From CAVYXZ01 sp965223835 (GTDB lineage Bacteria > Chloroflexota > Anaerolineae > Aggregatilineales > Phototrophicaceae): a stretch of 64,000 nt of DNA. Under the pieces are notes generated by a model. The model was not told where the DNA came from. It searched no databases and was given only the letters and a program-made list of their open reading frames with translations. Where the stretch lies: positions 124,001 through 188,000 of the forward strand of contig OZ245023.1 of the NCBI GenBank assembly GCA_965223835.1, written 5' to 3'. The position numbers and the translations under genes are program-made. Positions 61,401 to 64,000 of the stretch are shown here, piece by piece (position 1 is the first letter of the stretch; each line of letters starts with the position of its first letter).

Positions 61401-62980
61401 AGGGTCACCACCACCCGCGCCCGGTCGCCCTGCGCTACCGCCACCAGACAATCCAGGAAGGCAGCACGAACCACAATGTCCGTCGTCTGGGTGAAGGCTT
61501 CTTCAAACTGGTCGATAAATAGCAAAAGTTGGCTATCATCATCCGGCAGGATGTCAGCGAACAGTTGATTGAGGCGATCAGGATCGGCGGCCAGTTGTGT
61601 ACTGAGGTCAACCGGCAGTTGAACGGCGATGCCCGCCAGCGCTGCCTGCAACGCTACGAACGGCTGGGCGCCGGGCGTCAGTTGCGCGATATACCAGTCT
61701 GTTGCCAGTGCCCCCTGTCGCAAAGCCGGAATTACACCGGCACGAACGACGCTCGATTTCCCACTGCCGCTGGGACCTACCACCGCGAGAAACCGGGATT
61801 CGCCCAACCGTTTCAAGAGTTGCCGTGTCAGATCATCCCGACCAAAAAAGTCAGTAGCATCGGCTTCGTCGAAAGGTCGCAGCCCCTTAAACGGATTGCG
61901 TGGCTCCAATACGGGCAACGGCAGGGTTCCAATTTCGAGCGTTGCATAAGGCTCGGCCTCCAATCCACGCGTGGTTGTTACGTCAGCATCAAGAATTTCC
62001 AGGGTGCCGCTGCGGTCCAGATCAAGCGTTCCCGGCGTGTCCCCACCATTCGTATTCAACTCAATAGTGCCGGGGTCCAGGTCAATGGTTTCATTCGACA
62101 CGACTGATGTTGCCGCGGTTGGTAGTGGATTTCCGGGTCCCGGCGTCGTGGCAGATAAGTTAGCAACACGTTGAAAATCCGCAGCCAGTTCCAGCACGCT
62201 GGCATGGCGGGCATCGGGATACTTGGCAGTGGCCCGCCGCAGGACAATATCCAGAAAGGCTGGCAAATCGGGTTGTGATTCGCGGATGGAGGGCAACGAC
62301 CGACTCACTTGCAACCGCATGAGCGTCGTATCAGTATCGCCAGCAAACGGGCGACTCCCGGTCAGGAGTTCGTACAGCACAATTCCCAGACTATAAATAT
62401 CCGTCGGCGGCCCCAGCGGTTCCCGTAGCACCTGCTCCGGCGAGACATACGCTGGCGAACCAAAAAAGCCTTCATCCGGTTCCACAGCCCAGGTACGGGA
62501 GATGTCTTTGGCAATGCCAAAATCCGTTAGATAGGCGTTACCATCATCATCCAGCAGAATATTCGCTGGTTTGATGTCACGGTGAATCACGCCATGACGA
62601 TGTGCCACGGCCAGTGCCGCCGCGATTTGATTGAGTAGCTTCTGGGTCCGGGCGATTGACCAGGCACCCTGCTGTCGCAGTATCGTTTCCAGGCTGCCGC
62701 CGCGCAACCAGCGCATCACCAGGTAAGCCCCGTCGGGGTCCCGCCAGTAATCATACAGCGGGACGATGTGCAGATGTTCCAGCCGAGCGACGACTTCGGC
62801 TTCTTGCTCAAACCGGCGGATAAAATCCGGGCGGCTGGCACGTTCTGGCAGAATAATCTTGATCGCGACTTCACGCTTGACGATGGGCTGATAGGCCCGA
62901 TAAACCGCCCCGAACCCACCCGTGCCAATCCGTTGGCGCAGTTCATAACCGCGAATTGCTCTGCCGGTCAGGTCATCCAT
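58427..62980 (-). CDS. Ser/Thr protein kinase fused to nSTAND ATPase and 14 WD40 repeats
   Basis: This 1517-residue protein has a Hanks-type kinase domain (10-275) with GTGGFGAVYRA, VAIK41, E60, HRDIKPANILL (133-143) and DFG (153-155). A low-complexity Thr/Asp linker follows. The nSTAND NTPase starts with NPFKGLRPFDEADATDFFGRDD; its Walker A is GPSGSGKSS (about 399-407) and Walker B LLLFIDQFEEAF. A hydrophobic segment at about 793-817 may cross the membrane. Fourteen WD40 units (about 885-1480) could form two seven-bladed propellers. Such proteins are thought to be signalling switches in which the propeller senses and the STAND part oligomerises. Confidence 0.93.
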   Translation of the reverse strand: MDDLTGRAIRGYELRQRIGTGGFGAVYRAYQPIVKREVAIKIILPERASRPDFIRRFEQEAEVVARLEHLHIVPLYDYWRDPDGAYLVMRWLRGGSLETILRQQGAWSIARTQKLLNQIAAALAVAHRHGVIHRDIKPANILLDDDGNAYLTDFGIAKDISRTWAVEPDEGFFGSPAYVSPEQVLREPLGPPTDIYSLGIVLYELLTGSRPFAGDTDTTLMRLQVSRSLPSIRESQPDLPAFLDIVLRRATAKYPDARHASVLELAADFQRVANLSATTPGPGNPLPTAATSVVSNETIDLDPGTIELNTNGGDTPGTLDLDRSGTLEILDADVTTTRGLEAEPYATLEIGTLPLPVLEPRNPFKGLRPFDEADATDFFGRDDLTRQLLKRLGESRFLAVVGPSGSGKSSVVRAGVIPALRQGALATDWYIAQLTPGAQPFVALQAALAGIAVQLPVDLSTQLAADPDRLNQLFADILPDDDSQLLLFIDQFEEAFTQTTDIVVRAAFLDCLVAVAQGDRARVVVTLRADFYDQPLLYPAFAQLMRQHTEIVLPLTDQELKRAITAPAERVDLIVEPALVAAIVRDVQAQPGALPLLQYALTELFERREQMTLTMAAYAAIDGVSGALARRADDIYAALAEPEQAAARQLFLRLVTPGAGTEDTRRRVWQSELEALNDGAMSRLIAILGQYRLLTFDRDSSTRAPTVELAHEALIRRWDRLRQWLDSSREALQLQRRLAQATGEWLRTNRDASYLATGARLAQFETLAAGDVVALNAEETSYLTASLTLRTAAERRRRLTLVGLAVFSLVALALALFAFDRQGRAEVERVRADQQAAVATSRELAVTALTTIDEQLDRSLLLSLEALRTADTLAARNSLLTALAAEPHLVRYLHGGGLPVRAVALDPTGQIAAAGGTGSDIQLWNPMTGQPLGDPLTGHDDWVNDLAFSPDRERLASASNDQTVRVWSLKTGDILREFTDHAATVRAVAFNPNGNLLASGSDDQMVRIYEVETGDLFHELMGHTDVIFDLAFDPTGERLASASGDGTLRLWDVETGTLLGEPLTGHDDFVLSLAFNPDGGLLVSGGADNTIRLWDVVSGTELNQFRGHTNWVRSVAISADGQTLVSASADQTVRVWHLLTGQPIVTPFTGHVDVVWSLALNADTILSGGADARVLIWNLTPQNADVVGQQAEAVTSLALHPDANTLASANGNPTGTGADNAIVLWGLNAAAEPVRLEGHQRSVTSLAFHPDGAQLASSSVDQSVRLWDLTTGTVQTLSGHTDAVMSVAFRPDGAQIASGGFDNVVRLWDSQTGVAAGESLVGHTDAVVSLAYSPDGALLASGSFDGTVRLWDAETGEPIGEPLTGHADNVTFVTFSADGQYLATTSRDGTTRVWNLTTRDALVLVGHDNYVISAAFHPTEPILVTGSWDETLRLWDLETGLPLGEPLIGHSGWVSALAFDATGSELYSGSQDKTILRWPLSRADWTQRACQIANRDFSPAEVQQYLRVEIAEDICAT

Positions 62981-63087
62981 AAATACATTTCAGCATGAGA
63001 GCGAGGTCTCACAGTGCAATATTGCTGCCAAAAATAGTACGATGATAACATCAAACGCGGCTCGATTGCGCCTGGACCATCGCCGCA

Positions 63088-64000
63088 TTATTTGTTTTTG
63101 TTTTGACCGGGCGCGTTGCAACTGTTGCCGGGGCAGTCATCGTCATCATCTTGTCCCAGCGCATTACAACTGTTCCCCGGACAGTCATCATTGTGCCCCG
63201 GCGCGTTGCAGCTATTCCCCGGACAGTCATCTTCTTGCCCCGGCGCATTACAGCTATTCGCCGGACAATCAGGCTGACCACCTGCTTCCGAATCGTTTTC
63301 ATCCGGTTCTTCGTCCGCTGCTTCCTCAATTTCCGCTTGAATTTCGGTCCAGGTCAGCGGCGGTGCCACCTCAACCGGGCGTTCCAGCGCCGGTAGCGGC
63401 AGATTCACTAACATCGCTTGCTCGTAGGGTTGGGGGGCAGTCGGCGACCCGGTTGGCTTGAGGCTATCATCCAGTGGGACCGTGACCATCGTCCCGGCAA
63501 AGGCCGTAAACTCGACGCCATTGGCCCGCACGTCGGCATGGCCTTCCAGCGTACTGATGCGCATTTCCGCACCAGCCTGGGCCTCGAAGAAAACGGTTGA
63601 CCCCAGCTGGATGTTGATCTCATTAATCAACAGTTGCACCTCGCCCACCCCTTCGGGCGTCTGTATCAGGAGGCCATTGGTGGGCATCGTTGCCCGCTCA
63701 TTGCTGCCGCTGGCGAAGTAAAAGGCCTGCATCGGCTGATAGAAAGGCGCAGCGCGGTCCGCCACATTCAATGACTCAACATCGTCATCACTCGCCAGCA
63801 GATCTGCCCGCACCCAGCCGGTCTTATCGGTGTCGAGCAGCTTGACCCGCAACCAGGAACTATCCGCCAGCCGTTCGACCGCTGTCGTCATCTGGCCCGG
63901 TGCCAGGGTTCCCGCCACCCCCACCGCTGTTGAAGGACTCAAACGGGCATTGATATAGCTCGATGTATTTACAGTTACGGAAATTTCAGTGGTGGGCAGA
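63088..64000 (-). CDS. SH3-domain and FecR-like secreted protein with Cys-rich tail (5' end missing)
   Basis: The frame stays open to the right window edge, so the N-terminus is missing; about 303 residues are visible. TVNTSSYINARLSPST-VAGTLAPGQ and SSWLRVKLLDTDKTGWVRADLL form a bacterial SH3 domain. A FecR-like part follows (GSTVFFEAQAGAEMRISTLEGHADVRA, EFTAFAGTMVTVPLD). The tail is acidic and ends in four DCPxNSCNAPGQ units. It lies 107 bases upstream of the kinase gene on the same strand and probably is co-expressed with it, as an extracellular partner. I cannot see the signal peptide. Confidence 0.8.
   Translation of the reverse strand, partial: LPTTEISVTVNTSSYINARLSPSTAVGVAGTLAPGQMTTAVERLADSSWLRVKLLDTDKTGWVRADLLASDDDVESLNVADRAAPFYQPMQAFYFASGSNERATMPTNGLLIQTPEGVGEVQLLINEINIQLGSTVFFEAQAGAEMRISTLEGHADVRANGVEFTAFAGTMVTVPLDDSLKPTGSPTAPQPYEQAMLVNLPLPALERPVEVAPPLTWTEIQAEIEEAADEEPDENDSEAGGQPDCPANSCNAPGQEDDCPGNSCNAPGHNDDCPGNSCNALGQDDDDDCPGNSCNAPGQNKNK
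63103..63270 (-). repeat. Four DCPxNSCNAPGQ coding tandem repeats
   Basis: Four near-identical 12-residue units, separated by two to four acidic residues, encode eight cysteines and many Asn/Asp residues. The DNA repeat is imperfect (about 42-48 bases per unit), so the protein sequence is what is conserved. It is the C-terminal tail of the SH3/FecR-like protein. Confidence 0.85.

Noticed and set aside
63103..63270. CRISPR-like short tandem repeats
   Set aside because: The repeats are in frame in a coding region, keep the protein pattern and not the DNA, and have no unique spacers.

Overview
The window looks like a chromosomal segment of a Chloroflexota bacterium, probably Anaerolineae-like. 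This is inferred from gene content only: a Ser/Thr kinase fused to an nSTAND ATPase and WD40 repeats next to an SH3-domain secreted protein, a PGM1-type peptide ligase, CRTAC1/UnbV proteins, many sugar ABC importers with orphan sugar oxidoreductases, and GC-rich C+T/G+A palindromic intergenic repeats. I see no rRNA, tRNA, CRISPR array, transposase or phage structural gene.

Layout. 1-5.0 kb: two phytanoyl-CoA dioxygenase family genes around a metallo-beta-lactamase fold hydrolase, a formaldehyde-dehydrogenase-like zinc enzyme and a Nudix hydrolase. 5.1-12.7 kb (all minus): LacI-type regulator, Tat-exported solute-binding protein and two CUT1 permeases, followed by a CRTAC1 protein and a sulfatase that overlap by 4 bp. 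13-20 kb: esterases, a sorbitol-dehydrogenase-like enzyme, a mandelate-racemase-type sugar acid dehydratase, a Gfo/Idh/MocA oxidoreductase and a TIM-barrel isomerase, divergently arranged around a LacI-type palindrome. 22-28 kb: a complete CUT2 (ribose-type) importer with two permeases behind a perfect sigma70-type promoter, then another Gfo/Idh/MocA gene. 28-35 kb: a hypothetical helical protein, a YeiL-like CRP-family regulator, a PGM1-related ligase and a 933-residue putative toxin. That protein carries the LQR-IGNQA N-terminal motif of cargo proteins of extracellular contractile injection systems (eCIS) and an HNH-like C-terminal domain.

35-49 kb is a sugar/lactone catabolic island: a SIS-SDR-MetE-like operon; a YhfZ-like regulator with a ROK kinase and a 45-residue membrane peptide; a divergent operon of FAD oxidoreductase, phosphotriesterase-family hydrolase and UlaG-like lactonase; a CUT1 importer; and a Gfo/Idh/MocA plus amidohydrolase pair. 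49-58 kb holds housekeeping and assorted genes (acetyltransferases, a SET-domain protein, CdsA, a DMT transporter, a SoxR-like MerR regulator, a BON-MscS channel, an endonuclease/exonuclease/phosphatase family protein). 58.4-64 kb holds the kinase-STAND-WD40 protein and the 3' part of an SH3/FecR-like protein that runs off the window.

The genes fit uptake and stepwise oxidation, dehydration and lactone hydrolysis of unusual, possibly sulfated or acidic sugars. No glycoside hydrolase is present, so substrates probably arrive as monomers or are released elsewhere. The strongest candidates for undescribed biology are the orphan eCIS-style toxin (32.3-35.1 kb), the YhfZ-linked phosphotriesterase/UlaG lactonase operon (39-43.4 kb), and a family of eight double-palindrome intergenic repeats.
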